Source of the DNA: Halomonas colorata
GTDB taxonomy: Bacteria; Pseudomonadota; Gammaproteobacteria; Pseudomonadales; Halomonadaceae
Reading direction: 5' to 3'
DNA length: 64,000 nt
Assembly: GCF_014897985.1 (NCBI RefSeq)
Contig: NZ_JABUZA010000026.1
Location: 1-64,000 of the forward strand
Shown here piece after piece: positions 1-10,254 of the stretch (its first letter is position 1; the number at the start of each line of letters is the position of its first letter). The notes under the pieces are model-generated. The model was not told the DNA's origin, did no database searches, and worked only from the letters and a program-made list of their open reading frames with translations. The translations under genes were made by a program, and so were the position numbers.

Positions 1-156
1 GAGTGTTTGGTCGCACTCTCATTTTACTCACTTGGATCCAGGCTTTTTCATTTATTAATGTTTATGGGACAGCAGTGGCCGCTCGGCCCCTTTTTTAAAG
101 CAACGCGTTGTTTCAATAAAATATTAGCAACAGCGTACTACTCAATTGATGGCGCT

Positions 157-1548
157 TTAAAACACTCGGTTTAAGCCATTTTGTGCTGCTACCCGATACG
201 CTTCTGCCATGGTCGGGTAGTTAAACGTCGTATTCACGAAGTACTTGAGAGTATTGGCTTCGCCCGGCTGCTGCATAATGGCTTGGCCGATATGCAAGAT
301 CTCCGAGGCCTGATCGCCAAAGCAGTGGATACCTAGAATCTCCAGCGTATCCTGATGAAACAGGATTTTCAGCATCCCTACCACATCGCCAGTGATTTGC
401 GCCCGCGCGGTGTCTTTAAAGAACGCTTTGCCGACTTCATAAGGGACTTTTGCTTCGGTAAGTTCACGCTCGTTAGGGCCAAACGAACTGATCTCGGGAA
501 TGGTGTAGATGCCGGTGGGTACGTCGCTAACGAAGCGATACTCTTTATCAAGCAGCTCGTTACAGGAGTTGAGCCCCTGGTCGTAAGCCGCGCTGGCAAG
601 GCTTGGCCATCCAATCACATCGCCGGCGGCATAAATATGCGGAATCGACGTCCGGTAGTGCTCATCAACACTGAGCTGACCACGCCCATTAGCTTCCAGG
701 CCAATATTCTCAAGCCCCAGGCTATCCGTATTACCGGTCCGCCCGTTAGCCCACAAAAAGGCATCGGCGCGGATTTTCTTCCCTGATTTGAGATGCACTA
801 CAACGCCGGATTCATCGCCTTCAACACTTGCGTAATCTTCGTTATGACGAATCAATACACCGTGTTTACGCAGATGATAAGACAGCGCATCGCTGATCTC
901 AGCATCCAGGAAGGAGAGCAGGCTTTCGCGATTATTGATCAAATCGACTTTAAGGCCCAGCCCTGAAAAGATCGATGCATATTCGCAGCCGATAACGCCA
1001 GCACCAAAGATCACCAGCGTACGCGGCGTGTGCTCAAGACTTAAAATGGTATCGGAGCAGTAGATACGCGGATGGCGAAAATTGATATCCGTCGGCCGAT
1101 AGGGACGCGAGCCGGTAGCAATAATGATTTTCTTGGCGACAAGCTCCTCCATGCCCTCGTGCTGGTCACGTATAACCAGCGTATGCTCATCTTTAAAGCG
1201 CGCAACGCCATGGAACAGATCGATGCGGTTGCGGGCATAAAACGTGGTACGCATCTCAACCTGCTTATCAATAGTACCGCGGGAGCGCTCCATTACTTTT
1301 GGAAAAGAGAACCAGCGAGGCTCACCGATATCGCGAAACATGCGGTTAGTATTGAACGCCATGATTTGCTTGACCTGATGGCGTAACGCTTTTGAGGGGA
1401 TGGTGCCCCAGTGCGTGCAGTTACCACCCACCTGAGCCTGCTTTTCGATAATCGCGACACGCTTCCCGTGCTTTGCAGCGTTGATAGCAGCGCTTTCCCC
1501 TGCGGGACCTGTACCAATAACCACGACATCGTAATTGTGAACCGCCAT
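157..1548 (-). CDS. sthA: Soluble pyridine nucleotide transhydrogenase SthA
   Basis: This cytoplasmic FAD enzyme moves reducing equivalents between NADPH and NAD+, mainly to reoxidise excess NADPH. The 463 residues match the family length. An FAD-binding Rossmann motif (GTGPAG, residues 12-17) is followed by [13 protein letters not shown] with a single Cys44. The second redox cysteine of lipoamide dehydrogenases and glutathione reductases is replaced by Thr, which is diagnostic for SthA. A second nucleotide fold ([11 protein letters not shown]) and a C-terminal dimerisation domain ([15 protein letters not shown]) follow. A purine-rich AGAGAGT sits just before the ATG. The gene lies downstream of nqrM on the same strand, separated by a hairpin. 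The nearby nqr operon and GAPDH gene make this a redox-cofactor neighbourhood. Confidence 0.95.
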   Translation of the reverse strand: MAVHNYDVVVIGTGPAGESAAINAAKHGKRVAIIEKQAQVGGNCTHWGTIPSKALRHQVKQIMAFNTNRMFRDIGEPRWFSFPKVMERSRGTIDKQVEMRTTFYARNRIDLFHGVARFKDEHTLVIRDQHEGMEELVAKKIIIATGSRPYRPTDINFRHPRIYCSDTILSLEHTPRTLVIFGAGVIGCEYASIFSGLGLKVDLINNRESLLSFLDAEISDALSYHLRKHGVLIRHNEDYASVEGDESGVVVHLKSGKKIRADAFLWANGRTGNTDSLGLENIGLEANGRGQLSVDEHYRTSIPHIYAAGDVIGWPSLASAAYDQGLNSCNELLDKEYRFVSDVPTGIYTIPEISSFGPNERELTEAKVPYEVGKAFFKDTARAQITGDVVGMLKILFHQDTLEILGIHCFGDQASEILHIGQAIMQQPGEANTLKYFVNTTFNYPTMAEAYRVAAQNGLNRVF

Positions 1549-1579
1549 ACTCTCTGCGTCTCCTCTTTCCCCAATAATT

Positions 1580-1607
1580 AGGCGCAGCGGATCACTCTGC
1601 TGCGCCT
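1580..1607 (-). terminator. Hairpin between nqrM and sthA
   Basis: A perfect 9-bp inverted repeat (AGGCGCAGC / GCTGCGCCT) with a 10-nt loop lies just after the nqrM stop. On the minus strand it is followed by AATTATT, a poor U-tract. It may terminate weakly or protect the nqrM 3' end while letting some transcription into sthA. Confidence 0.45.
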
Positions 1608-1629
1608 GCTAAGCTCTTCAAGAGTGGCT

Positions 1630-1884
1630 TTATCGCCGCGTTACGTCATAGCCAAGGTCTGCACCACGGCTTTCATCGCTACGCCTGCGCACGCCGTTCT
1701 GCTTGCGGTTCTCTTCTTCGCATACTTCATCTTTTCCGCCGCAAATATCGCAGCCATCTTTCATGCCAATTTGGTTTAAACCACCGCAAGAACCTGCGAT
1801 GGGCTTGCGGCCCATTAAAACGCCAACCGCCATCGCGCCCATGATTAGCGCCATAAAACCAAATACCAGTAGCCAGATTGCCAT
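1630..1884 (-). CDS. nqrM: Na+-NQR maturation protein NqrM
   Basis: A small 84-residue membrane protein of the former DUF539 family, needed to assemble the iron centre held by the NqrD/NqrE cysteines. An N-terminal membrane helix (AIWLLVFGFMALIMGAMAVG, about residues 2-21) is followed by the four conserved cysteines in CGGLN, DGCDICGG and EVCEEE. The start was set at 1884 because GGGAGG lies 7 nt upstream. A longer in-frame ATG at 1953 has no ribosome-binding site and would put foreign-looking residues ahead of the helix. The gene lies downstream of nqrF as in Vibrio and Pseudomonas, but without an apbE gene between them. Confidence 0.9.
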   Translation of the reverse strand: MAIWLLVFGFMALIMGAMAVGVLMGRKPIAGSCGGLNQIGMKDGCDICGGKDEVCEEENRKQNGVRRRSDESRGADLGYDVTRR

Positions 1885-2059
1885 GTAAACCTCCCAGCAT
1901 TGCTTTTGATGCACTACCTGCCGACAACAGCTTAGGCAATTAGTGCCCGTCATTCATTGCTACCTTTATTGTACCTCAGCCGCCAGACACTTATTAGCAC
2001 AGGTGGCTATTCGCACAGATAACGCGGGTTTTGCCCCACTTATACGCTTATTCATAAAC

Positions 2060-2088
2060 AAAGGGGCCAACCTCACGGCCAGCCCCAA
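2060..2088 (-). terminator. Possible weak terminator after nqrF
   Basis: On the minus strand GGGGC can pair with GCCCC across a roughly 14-nt loop, followed by TTTGTTTAT. The stem is only 5 bp, so any termination would be partial. The rest of the nqrF-nqrM gap shows nothing else. Confidence 0.3.
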
Positions 2089-2122
2089 ATGCGCCCAAAG
2101 GGCACGCACTACAAATCAGTAC

Positions 2123-3355
2123 TTATCCGCCAAAATCATCTAACATGATGTTTTCAGGCTCAACGCCCAGGTCAAGCAGTAGCTTGATTACCGATGCGTT
2201 CATCATGGGCGGCCCACACATGTAGTACTCACAATCTTCAGGTGCGGGGTGATCTTTTAGATAGTTCTCAAACAGCACGTTATGGATAAAGCCGGTAGGA
2301 CCTTCCCACTTATCTTCTTCTTGCGGGTCAGAAAGCGCCAAGTGCCACTCAAAGTTCGGGAACTCTTCGGCCAACTGGTCGTACTCTTCGTTGTAGAAGG
2401 TTTCACGCCAGGAGCGAGCACCGTACCAGAAAGACATCTTACGATCTGACTTAAGACGCTTGAGCTGGTCAAAGATATGGCTACGCATTGGCGCCATACC
2501 GGCACCACCGCCGATAAAGATCATTTCGGCATCGCCATCTTTGGCGAAAAACTCACCAAACGGACCCATTACCGTCACCTTGTCACCCGGCTTCAGACTG
2601 AAGACATAGGTAGACATCAGGCCCGGCGGATGGCTGCTGCCCGGAGGCGGTGTCGCGATACGAATGTTGAACTTGAGAAGTCCCTTTTCTTCAGGGTAGT
2701 TCGCCATGGAGTATGCGCGAATAATTTCCTCGTTGTTCTTATGGGAAACATCGAACAGGCCGAATTTTTCCCAGTCGCCGCGGTACTCTTCCTCAATATC
2801 GAAATCAGAAAACTTGATATCGTATGGCGGCGCCACTAGCTGAACATAACCACCGGCGCGGAAAGCTACTTCTTCACCTTCCGGCAGTTTCAGGTTCAAC
2901 TCCTTAATGAAGGTAGCGACATTGGGATTGGCCGTTACTTCGGTTTCCCATTTTTTAACGCCGAACACTTCTTCAGGTACTTCTACTTTCATGTCCTGCT
3001 TAACGGGCACCTGACAAGAGAGACGCCAGCCCTCTTTCTTTTCACGCATGGTGAAGTGGGACTCTTCGGTAGGCAGAATCGAGCCACCGCCCTCTTCAAC
3101 GCGACACTTACACTGGGCGCAAGAACCACCGCCACCGCACGCGGAAGAAAGGAAAATACCGTTGGCTGCTAACGTGTTCAAAAGCTTGCCGCCGGCCTGA
3201 GTCGTCAAGGTGTGCTCGGGGTCGTGATTGACTTCAATCGTCACATCCCCGCTACTCACTAGCTTGCTACGCGCTGCCAGAATGATCGCCGTTAAGCTAA
3301 TAACGATGATCGTGAACATGACAACACCGAGCAAGATGACAGATGTATCAACCAT
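2123..3355 (-). CDS. nqrF: Na+-translocating NADH:quinone reductase subunit F
   Basis: The electron-input subunit of Nqr oxidises NADH at FAD and passes electrons to a 2Fe-2S cluster on the cytoplasmic side. An N-terminal membrane helix (about residues 5-27) is followed by a ferredoxin domain with cluster ligands Cys73, Cys79, Cys82 and Cys114. The FAD-binding RAYSMANY motif, the nucleotide loop [12 protein letters not shown] and the C-terminal CGPPMM and DDFGG motifs follow. Its 410 residues match the usual 407-410. AGGA sits about 9 nt before the ATG. It is the last gene of nqrABCDEF, and the 70-nt gap to nqrE is the largest inside the operon. Confidence 0.97.
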   Translation of the reverse strand: MVDTSVILLGVVMFTIIVISLTAIILAARSKLVSSGDVTIEVNHDPEHTLTTQAGGKLLNTLAANGIFLSSACGGGGSCAQCKCRVEEGGGSILPTEESHFTMREKKEGWRLSCQVPVKQDMKVEVPEEVFGVKKWETEVTANPNVATFIKELNLKLPEGEEVAFRAGGYVQLVAPPYDIKFSDFDIEEEYRGDWEKFGLFDVSHKNNEEIIRAYSMANYPEEKGLLKFNIRIATPPPGSSHPPGLMSTYVFSLKPGDKVTVMGPFGEFFAKDGDAEMIFIGGGAGMAPMRSHIFDQLKRLKSDRKMSFWYGARSWRETFYNEEYDQLAEEFPNFEWHLALSDPQEEDKWEGPTGFIHNVLFENYLKDHPAPEDCEYYMCGPPMMNASVIKLLLDLGVEPENIMLDDFGG

Positions 3356-3425
3356 GTCGGTTTCCTATTGCTGAGGTTTCCTGTAACCCGGCAGCGCTTT
3401 ACGCCGCCGGGAAAACCGGCTCTGT

Positions 3426-4043
3426 TTAGAGCTGAATGCCCGAGAAGGACATAAAGCCCAGTGACATCAGACCTACGGTGATGAACGTGATACCCAGCCC
3501 CTGTAGGCCACCAGGCACATCGCTGTATTTCAGCTTCTCACGAATGCCCGCAAGCGCCGCAATGGCCAATGCCCAACCGGTGCCCGCGCCAAAGCCGTAT
3601 ACCACCGCTTCACCGAAATTATAGCTACGCTCTACCATGAACAGTACGCCACCTAAAATGGCACAGTTAACGGTAATTAGCGGTAGGAATACACCTAGCG
3701 CGTTGTAGAGCGAAGGCACGTACTTATCAAGGAACATTTCCATGATTTGTACCAGTGCCGCAATAACCCCGATATAGGAGAGCAGACCCAGGAACGAAAG
3801 ATCGATATTTTCAGCACCGCTGATACCGGTCCACGTCAACGCGCCTTCTTGCAGCAAGTAAGTGTAGACAAGGTTGTTAACCGGTACGGTGACGGTCAGC
3901 ACCACGATAACGGCAATGCCTAGACCGATGGCTGAAGAGACCTTCTTGGATACGGCAAGAAAAGTACACATGCCCAGGAAGAAGGCCAGCGCCATGTTCT
4001 CGACGAAAACCGAAGCAACGAAAAGGCTTAGATAGTGTTCCAT
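3426..4043 (-). CDS. nqrE: Na+-translocating NADH:quinone reductase subunit E
   Basis: An integral membrane subunit with about six helices. It pairs with NqrD to form an inverted-repeat channel unit that holds an iron centre midway across the membrane. The iron ligand candidates are Cys26 (FFLGMCTF) and Cys127 (TVNCAILGG), each in the conserved half-repeat motif. The length of 205 residues is normal. AGGAGG lies 9 nt before the ATG. The gene begins one base after the nqrD stop, so the two are probably translationally coupled. Confidence 0.96.
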   Translation of the reverse strand: MEHYLSLFVASVFVENMALAFFLGMCTFLAVSKKVSSAIGLGIAVIVVLTVTVPVNNLVYTYLLQEGALTWTGISGAENIDLSFLGLLSYIGVIAALVQIMEMFLDKYVPSLYNALGVFLPLITVNCAILGGVLFMVERSYNFGEAVVYGFGAGTGWALAIAALAGIREKLKYSDVPGGLQGLGITFITVGLMSLGFMSFSGIQL

Positions 4044-4044
4044 T

Positions 4045-4713
4045 TTACACAGCCTCCTGTGGCTTTGAGTTTTCCTTCATCTTGAACTCATTCTCTTCTA
4101 CCTGCTCGGGATTGACTGAGCGCAGTACCCAAATCAACAGGCCGATGATAAAGAAGGCAGACGGCGGCAATAACAGCAGACCGTTAGGCACATACCAGCC
4201 ACCGTTTTGAACCGTCGGCAAAATGGTAAAACCAAACACGCTACCCGCGCCCAGCAGTTCACGGAAGAAGCCAACTACTAAAAGCACAAAACCATAGCCC
4301 AAACCGTTACCGATACCGTCTAAAAACGACATACCGGGCGTATTGGACATGGCAAAGCCTTCAGCACGGCCCATAACGATACAGTTGGTAATGATCAGAC
4401 CGACAAACACCGACAGCTGCTTGGACATTTCATAAGCGTAGGCTTTGAGGATCTGGTCAACCACGATGACCAGCGAAGCAATAATGGTCATTTGCACGAT
4501 AATACGAATCGCAGAAGGAATATGATTCCGGATTAGCGATACGAAGAAGCTAGAGAGCGCCGTTACAAAGATAACGGCCAACGCCATTACCAACGACACG
4601 CTCATGCTGGTGGTTACCGCTAGCGCCGAACAAATCCCCAATATCTGAAGTGCAATCGGGTTGTTCTGGAAGATTGGCGCTATTAATACGCTTTTTGCAT
4701 TTACGTCCGCCAT
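4045..4713 (-). CDS. nqrD: Na+-translocating NADH:quinone reductase subunit D
   Basis: A six-helix membrane subunit and homologous partner of NqrE. Cys28 ([10 protein letters not shown]) and Cys111 ([12 protein letters not shown]) correspond to the cysteines that share the membrane iron centre with NqrE. At 222 residues it is slightly longer than the common 210, because of a polar C-terminal tail ([15 protein letters not shown]). It starts 2 nt after the nqrC stop and ends 1 nt before the nqrE start, as expected for tightly coupled subunits. Confidence 0.96.
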   Translation of the reverse strand: MADVNAKSVLIAPIFQNNPIALQILGICSALAVTTSMSVSLVMALAVIFVTALSSFFVSLIRNHIPSAIRIIVQMTIIASLVIVVDQILKAYAYEMSKQLSVFVGLIITNCIVMGRAEGFAMSNTPGMSFLDGIGNGLGYGFVLLVVGFFRELLGAGSVFGFTILPTVQNGGWYVPNGLLLLPPSAFFIIGLLIWVLRSVNPEQVEENEFKMKENSKPQEAV

Positions 4714-4715
4714 GA

Positions 4716-5537
4716 TTAAGCCCCCTCACCGTCTTCGAAGTCAGTCTCGGTGTTTTCGGCGTCTTCCGGCTCCGTACCGCTGCGGAATTTCGCAAGGTAC
4801 GGTGCAAAACCTTCTTCGCTCAGCCAGAACTGCAGCATGTTAGTGACACCATTACTGGTGAGCGTAGCACCGGATAACGCGTCTACTTCGTTTTCGTTGC
4901 TAGCGCCGCCTTTGGTCAGGTGGATGGCTGGTGAGAGATCGCCCTCTTCAGCGTAAATCTCTTTGCCTTCCCACTGAGCCTGCCAGCGTGGATTGTTAAC
5001 TTCCGCACCTAGACCCGGCGTTTCGCTGTGGTCGTAGTAAGTGATACTGATGATGGTGTTACCGTCGCCTTCAATCGACAGAAAGCCCATCATGCGGCCC
5101 CATAGGCCCTGACCACGAATGGGCAGAACGATCTGGTCCGGATTTTCTTCATCACCTACCAGGTATACGGTCGCGTAATTTTCAACCTGAGAAAGCCCCG
5201 CGATGTCACGGTCGCCAGACAGCGTGCGGCCTGTCGCCGGGTCACGCGCGGCTTCAAACCCGTCAAATGTTTCGGGATCAAACTCGTCGGTATATTCACC
5301 GGTTTCGAGTTCAACGACACGTGGCGTGATCTGGGCCTGGAACTCTTCCTCGACATCCATACCCGGCTCGTATAAACGTGCCACATTAAGGATGTTGGTT
5401 TTACGGTCTAATTCCTGGTTGAGCTGCTGCGTGGGACGTAGCGCTACGGCGGCCGTCGAAACGATAACCGAGCACACGATACACAGTGCAAACGCAACAA
5501 TCAGGATCTTCTTGATTGAGTTATTACCTTGTGCCAT
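4716..5537 (-). CDS. nqrC: Na+-translocating NADH:quinone reductase subunit C
   Basis: A periplasm-facing flavoprotein subunit anchored by one N-terminal helix (about residues 9-33). The SGAT motif at residues 222-225 is the site where FMN is bound covalently to Thr225 by the flavin transferase ApbE. The 273 residues are a little above the family average and the tail is acidic ([16 protein letters not shown]), which suits a halophile. The ATG overlaps the nqrB stop codon by one base (TAATG), so translation is coupled. No apbE is present in this window. Confidence 0.96.
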   Translation of the reverse strand: MAQGNNSIKKILIVAFALCIVCSVIVSTAAVALRPTQQLNQELDRKTNILNVARLYEPGMDVEEEFQAQITPRVVELETGEYTDEFDPETFDGFEAARDPATGRTLSGDRDIAGLSQVENYATVYLVGDEENPDQIVLPIRGQGLWGRMMGFLSIEGDGNTIISITYYDHSETPGLGAEVNNPRWQAQWEGKEIYAEEGDLSPAIHLTKGGASNENEVDALSGATLTSNGVTNMLQFWLSEEGFAPYLAKFRSGTEPEDAENTETDFEDGEGA

Positions 5538-6760
5538 TAGGCAGTCTCCTCGGCCGGTACGCCAGTACGCTTAATACGGCGCTTGATATTGGCCTGGACG
5601 AAGAAATGGTCAATCAATGGGGCAAACAGGTTAGCAAACAGGATAGCCAACATGATGCCTTCCGGGAAAGCCGGATTAACCACCCGGATCAGCACGGTCA
5701 ACACACCGATCAACGCGCCAAAGATCAGGCGGCCCTGGTTGGTCATTGACGCAGATACCGGGTCGGTTGCCATGAAGACCATACCAAACGCAAAGCCACC
5801 GACCACAAAGTGCCAGTACCAGGGCATGTCAAACATGGGGTTGGTGTCTGAACCGATCAGATTGAACAGCGCGCTGGTCGCCACCATCCCAAGGAACACA
5901 CCCAGCATGATGCGCCACGAGGCGATGCGCGTCCAAAGTAGCACAACGGCCCCGATAAGGATCGCAAGCGTTGACACTTCACCTACCGACCCGGGAATGA
6001 AGCCAAGGAAGGCATCCCACCAGCTGAAGGTGTTGGTTAGTGTGTCCATGCCATCCTGGAAAGCCATGGAGAGCGCTGTTGCTCCGGTGTAACCGTCAGC
6101 GGCCACCCAGATAGCGTCGCCGGAGATCTGCGCCGGGTAAGCGAAGTAGAGAAAGGCACGACCGGTTAGCGCCGGGTTAAGGAAGTTCTTGCCAGTACCG
6201 CCAAAAATTTCCTTACCGATCACGACACCGAAGGTAATGCCGAGCGCCACCTGCCAAAGCGGGATGGTTGCCGGAAGAATCAGTGCGTAGAGCACCGAGG
6301 TCACGAAGAAACCTTCGTTAACTTCATGGCCACGCTTGATGGCAAACAGCACTTCCCAGAAGCCACCGATGGCAAACGTCACCAGATAGATAGGCAGGAA
6401 GTACGTTGCGCCCAATACAAAGTTGGCCCATAGGCTGCTTGAATCATGCCCTGAAGCCAACGTCATCAGGATAGCTTCGCGCCAGCCACCCATGGAGGCA
6501 TAGCCTGCATCGATTGCCACGTTCGCCTGCCAGCCTGCGTTCCACATACCAAAGAACATGGCCGGAAAGGTGCAAAGCCAAACGGTAATCATGATGCGCT
6601 TAAGATCAATACCGTCGCGCACGTGAGCCGTAGTTTTAGCAACGCTGGGCGGGGAATAGAAAATTGTATCTACCGCTTCATAAAGCGGATAGAACTTTTC
6701 ATACTTGCCGCCTTTATGGAAATGCGGCTCGATATTATCGAGCGTTTGTCGGATACCCAT
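5537..6760 (-). CDS. nqrB: Na+-translocating NADH:quinone reductase subunit B
   Basis: The largest membrane subunit carries a covalently bound FMN and riboflavin, forms the Na+ path and takes part in quinone reduction. TGAT at residues 225-228 is the FMN-threonine motif. The conserved [24 protein letters not shown] segment lies just before it. About ten hydrophobic helices are visible. The length of 407 residues is typical. The gene starts 2 nt after the nqrA stop and overlaps nqrC by one base. Confidence 0.96.
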   Translation of the reverse strand: MGIRQTLDNIEPHFHKGGKYEKFYPLYEAVDTIFYSPPSVAKTTAHVRDGIDLKRIMITVWLCTFPAMFFGMWNAGWQANVAIDAGYASMGGWREAILMTLASGHDSSSLWANFVLGATYFLPIYLVTFAIGGFWEVLFAIKRGHEVNEGFFVTSVLYALILPATIPLWQVALGITFGVVIGKEIFGGTGKNFLNPALTGRAFLYFAYPAQISGDAIWVAADGYTGATALSMAFQDGMDTLTNTFSWWDAFLGFIPGSVGEVSTLAILIGAVVLLWTRIASWRIMLGVFLGMVATSALFNLIGSDTNPMFDMPWYWHFVVGGFAFGMVFMATDPVSASMTNQGRLIFGALIGVLTVLIRVVNPAFPEGIMLAILFANLFAPLIDHFFVQANIKRRIKRTGVPAEETA

Positions 6761-6762
6761 TA

Positions 6763-8112
6763 TCAGGCCTCTTTCTCGATCATGGTGAGATTGTCACGCA
6801 GAATAGGGCCATACTCGTATTTGCCGGGGCAAACGTATGTGCACAGCGCCAAATCCTCTTCGTCTAGCTCAAGACACCCAAGTTGCATGGCAACTTCAAT
6901 GTCGCCCACGATCAGCGAACGAAGCAGCTGGGTCGGCATAATATCCAATGGCATGACGGCTTCGTACGAACCCACTGGCACCATGGCACGTTCAGAGCCA
7001 TTAGTGGAGGTCGTCGGCGCGTAGTTACGCAGGCCTTTGATGCGGGAAAGATAAATACCCAGAATCGAGTGGCGATCGGCACCCAGCGACAGCCAACCTA
7101 GCAAGGCACGCTTGTTGCCTTCCTCAAGCAGACTGATCTGATTGCTGAAGCGCCCCAGGTAAGTAAGATTTCCTTCAGCCGTAAAGCCAGAGAAAACAGA
7201 ACCGGAAATCACCCGAGTGTCATCAGGTTTGATGACTTCACCGGCCAGGAGTTCATCGGTACTTGCTCCAATCCGGGTGCGAACAAGACGCGGCTTTTCA
7301 GCACGCGGGCCACCAATGGCGACTATTCGGTGAGTACTAAGCTTCCCTTCGGCAAATAGTTTGCCGAAAGCGATAACATCCTGATAGCCGATATGCCAGA
7401 CGTGTCTGTGCAGTGCGACCGGGGAAAGGTAATGAATATGCGTGCCCACCAGACCCGCCGGGTGAGGACCAGCAAAACTTTCTGCGGTCACACCGTCAAT
7501 CTCTTTCCCTGGAATAGTGTCATCAGCCCCGGTACACAAGAAAACGTTGCCCTCGGTCAGGCGGGTTAGCACCTTGAGGCCGTCTTCAAATGCCTGGGAT
7601 TCTTCATTAATGATAATTGCTGGATCAGCGCTTAGCGGATGAGTGTCCACCGCGGTTACGAAGATATCGGCAGGTTTACTGTCAATTGCTGGCGTACGCG
7701 AGAATGGACGCGTGCGTAACGCTGTCCAGAGTCCCGATTCGACCAATTGATCGACTACCAGCTGACGGTCGAGCTGTGCTAAAGAGGCGCAGTCATGAGA
7801 GGCGAATGTCATCGCTTCTTCATTTTCGTCCACTTTAATCACGACAGACAGCAGGCGACGCTTTTCGCCACGGTTTATTGCTACCACTTCACCGCTTGCC
7901 GGTGCCGTAAAGCGCACACCTTCAACCTTCTTATCGGTAAAGAGTAGTTGGCCTAGTTTGACCTTATCCCCTTCCTGAACTTCCATGGTTGGCTTCATGC
8001 CTACATAGTCAGTGCCTAGGATTGCCACGTAACGCACAGGCTGCGCATCTTCAATACGCTGCTCGGGCGCTCCCGTGATGGGGAGATCCAGGCCTTTTTT
8101 GACTTCGATCAT
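6763..8112 (-). CDS. nqrA: Na+-translocating NADH:quinone reductase subunit A
   Basis: The first gene of the operon encodes the cytoplasmic peripheral subunit that contributes to quinone binding next to NqrB. It starts [16 protein letters not shown], as is usual for NqrA, and contains an early lipoyl/barrel-sandwich-like segment ([18 protein letters not shown]). The length of 449 residues is typical. The site upstream of the ATG is weak (GGGCGAG). A likely sigma-70 promoter lies about 135 nt upstream (8254-8282), so the operon appears to have a long leader. Confidence 0.96.
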   Translation of the reverse strand: MIEVKKGLDLPITGAPEQRIEDAQPVRYVAILGTDYVGMKPTMEVQEGDKVKLGQLLFTDKKVEGVRFTAPASGEVVAINRGEKRRLLSVVIKVDENEEAMTFASHDCASLAQLDRQLVVDQLVESGLWTALRTRPFSRTPAIDSKPADIFVTAVDTHPLSADPAIIINEESQAFEDGLKVLTRLTEGNVFLCTGADDTIPGKEIDGVTAESFAGPHPAGLVGTHIHYLSPVALHRHVWHIGYQDVIAFGKLFAEGKLSTHRIVAIGGPRAEKPRLVRTRIGASTDELLAGEVIKPDDTRVISGSVFSGFTAEGNLTYLGRFSNQISLLEEGNKRALLGWLSLGADRHSILGIYLSRIKGLRNYAPTTSTNGSERAMVPVGSYEAVMPLDIMPTQLLRSLIVGDIEVAMQLGCLELDEEDLALCTYVCPGKYEYGPILRDNLTMIEKEA

Positions 8113-8253
8113 AGTCTCGCCCAGTTGATGGATCGGATATACGAAGGTAAGGGGTTCGAATGCTTATTTTCTGCTCAGTGAATTGTTATTTTCTGTCAGA
8201 TTGTTACCAGTCAGGCCCAAGCACTGCTTGAACCACCCCGAAAAATCTTACGC

Positions 8254-8282
8254 ATTATAAAGATAAGCGCGGCCAATGACCA
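8254..8282 (-). promoter_or_regulatory. Probable promoter of the nqr operon
   Basis: On the minus strand a perfect TATAAT (8254-8259) lies 17 bp downstream of TGGTCA (8277-8282), which matches TTGACA at 4 of 6 positions. It is the best promoter in the 313-bp gap between nqrA and the GAPDH gene. The rest of the gap holds the GAPDH terminator and no ORF that I can support. Confidence 0.55.
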
Positions 8283-8341
8283 CATCCCTGATGCCCCCCA
8301 AAAGTGTTATACACCTACCAATGGCTATTGATTTTACAATT

Positions 8342-8374
8342 AAAAACGCCACCCGAAGGTGGCGTTAAAAAAAA
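8342..8374 (-). terminator. Rho-independent terminator of the GAPDH gene
   Basis: On the minus strand a 9-bp stem AACGCCACC / GGTGGCGTT closes on a UUCG tetraloop and ends in a short U-run. The opposite flank is A-rich, so it could act in both directions. It separates the GAPDH gene from the nqr promoter. Confidence 0.85.
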
Positions 8375-8425
8375 TACAGCTCGATGAAAAATCACTTTAA
8401 CAAGCAATTCACCGATATAGAGGCG

Positions 8426-9886
8426 TTACGCGTGGCGTGGCAGCTTTAAAAATTCGACATTGGACATGTGCTGCAGGATACGAATTACCTGACAGCTGTA
8501 GCCAAATTCATTGTCATACCAAACGTACACAACGGCGTGGTTGTCATTAGCAATCGTTGCCTTGGCATCCACAATACCGGCGTGGCGGTTACCGACAAAA
8601 TCCGACGATACCACTTCTGCAGAGTCTACGAAGTCGATCTGCTTTTGATAATCCGAGTCGATGGACATTTTGCGCAGATAATCATTTAACGCCTCAGCGT
8701 CAGTCGACTTATTCAGCGTCAGGTTCAAAATGGCCATGGATACGTTCGGCGTAGGCACACGAATAGCATTACCGGTCAATTTGCCTTCAAGCTCAGGCAA
8801 CGCTTTTGAAACGGCTTTCGCGGCGCCGGTTTCCGTCAATACCATGTTGAGTGCTGCGCTACGACCGCGACGATCACCCTTGTGGTAGTTATCGATCAGG
8901 TTCTGGTCATTGGTATAGGCGTGAACCGTCTCAACATGCCCCACCTCTACCCCATACTCATCGTTTAATACCTTGAGTACCGGAACAATGGCGTTAGTAG
9001 TACAGGAAGCGGCCGACACAATGCGATCATTTTCACCGATGGCTTGATGGTTAATACCATAAACGATGTTTTTGATATCACCTTTACCCGGCGCAGTTAA
9101 TAGCGCTTTGGCAGCGCCCTTGCACTCAAGGTGCTGACCCAGGCCTGCTTCATCGCGCCAGATACCGGTGTTATCAACAATAACGGCATTATTGATGCCG
9201 TAAGTGGTGTAATCGATTTCACTAGGTGAATCGGCATATATAACCTGAACAACGTTTCCATTCACGGTGAGCGTACGTGCCTCAACGTTAACAGAGATAG
9301 TCCCTTCAAACGGTCCATGCACAGAGTCGCGACGCAGTAAACTGGCACGCTTTTCAAGGTCTTTAGCAACATCGCCACGCCCGCGCACCACAATCGCACG
9401 CAGCCGCAACAGGTTACCGCCGCCAGCTTTTTCAACCAAGACTCGCGCTAACAGACGCCCAATACGGCCAAAACCATAAAGCACAACGTCCTGAGGCTCG
9501 CCCTTGCTGGCACCCGGTTGGTAGCCATCAATAATGTCTTGCAGCTCATTACGCAGGAAGGCATCCAGGTCACCGCCGCCCTGTTTTTTAAACATCACCG
9601 CCAGCTTACCCACATCCACATGGGCCGGACCGAGGTTAAGCGCGCTCATCGCCTCAACAATCGGGAACGTATCTTCAACAGAAAGCTCGGTACCTTCAAT
9701 CTTACGCACAAAGCGGTGGTCTTTCAGAATTCGGATAACCGACTGATTGATCAACGAACGCCCAAACATGGTAGCCACAACGTTGTGCTGCCGATAAAGA
9801 CGCCCCACCAGCGGGATCATCTGTTCTGCCAAGGCTTGGTTGTTTTGCCATTGCTCAAAAACATTCTCGGGAGCTTGCTGACTCAC
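8426..9886 (-). CDS. gap: Glyceraldehyde-3-phosphate dehydrogenase, long form with N-terminal extension
   Basis: Interconverts glyceraldehyde 3-phosphate and 1,3-bisphosphoglycerate using NAD(P). The NAD-binding GFGRIG lies near residue 138, the catalytic Cys in SAASCTTN near residue 295, and the catalytic His in VETVHAYTNDQN. About 130 extra residues precede the core, giving 486 in all against roughly 330 for GapA. This longer type is also found in Pseudomonas between nqr and mfd, as here. I chose the GTG start at 9886 because GAGG lies 6 nt upstream. An ATG at 9898 adds four residues but has no ribosome-binding site. The role of the extension is unknown to me. Confidence 0.9.
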   Translation of the reverse strand: MSQQAPENVFEQWQNNQALAEQMIPLVGRLYRQHNVVATMFGRSLINQSVIRILKDHRFVRKIEGTELSVEDTFPIVEAMSALNLGPAHVDVGKLAVMFKKQGGGDLDAFLRNELQDIIDGYQPGASKGEPQDVVLYGFGRIGRLLARVLVEKAGGGNLLRLRAIVVRGRGDVAKDLEKRASLLRRDSVHGPFEGTISVNVEARTLTVNGNVVQVIYADSPSEIDYTTYGINNAVIVDNTGIWRDEAGLGQHLECKGAAKALLTAPGKGDIKNIVYGINHQAIGENDRIVSAASCTTNAIVPVLKVLNDEYGVEVGHVETVHAYTNDQNLIDNYHKGDRRGRSAALNMVLTETGAAKAVSKALPELEGKLTGNAIRVPTPNVSMAILNLTLNKSTDAEALNDYLRKMSIDSDYQKQIDFVDSAEVVSSDFVGNRHAGIVDAKATIANDNHAVVYVWYDNEFGYSCQVIRILQHMSNVEFLKLPRHA

Positions 9887-10254
9887 GTGCGGCCTCATAA
9901 GGTTTGTGAAAACGGATTTGTAAAAACAAATTTGTGAAACAGAGTTTTAAAACCAGTACTTAAAACCAGTACTTAACACCAGTACTTAAAAACCAGAGCG
10001 CTGAAAACATAAACGCTAAAAATCGGGTATCGACCACAGGGTCGTAAACCAAATGACCAGGGTATTATCCCGGCCTTCGGACCAGCCCGCAATCAAAGGA
10101 TGGTCGCACACCATGTAGGGGTATTACATAAACAGGCGTTTGACTACAAATACAAAATAGGCAGTGGCAACACCGTCCCGGCTAGCCCTCTGACTGAAAA
10201 CGGGTCATCGTGTATGATCCAATCTCCGTTTCAGCGCAAAACGATACCCTGACT
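9887..10254. promoter_or_regulatory. Divergent control region between GAPDH gene and mfd
   Basis: About 370 bp without a gene. It contains a TTTGT-AAAA-ACAAA inverted repeat (9917-9930), flanking TTTGTGAAA repeats, and a 13-bp tandem repeat (9948-9986). It must hold promoters for both divergent genes, but I could not pick a convincing -35/-10 pair. A GTG at 10210 extends the mfd frame by 15 codons. Confidence 0.5.
9948..9986. repeat. 13-bp tandem repeat, three copies
   Basis: TAAAACCAGTACT occurs at 9948-9960 and 9961-9973, followed by TAACACCAGTACT at 9974-9986 and a partial fourth copy (TAAAAACCAG). It lies in the leader of the GAPDH gene. One of four short intergenic tandem duplications in this window. 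Confidence 0.9.

Noticed and set aside
10210..10254. Upstream GTG start for Mfd
   Set aside because: The ATG at 10255 gives the normal family length, and the extra 15 residues resemble untranslated leader.
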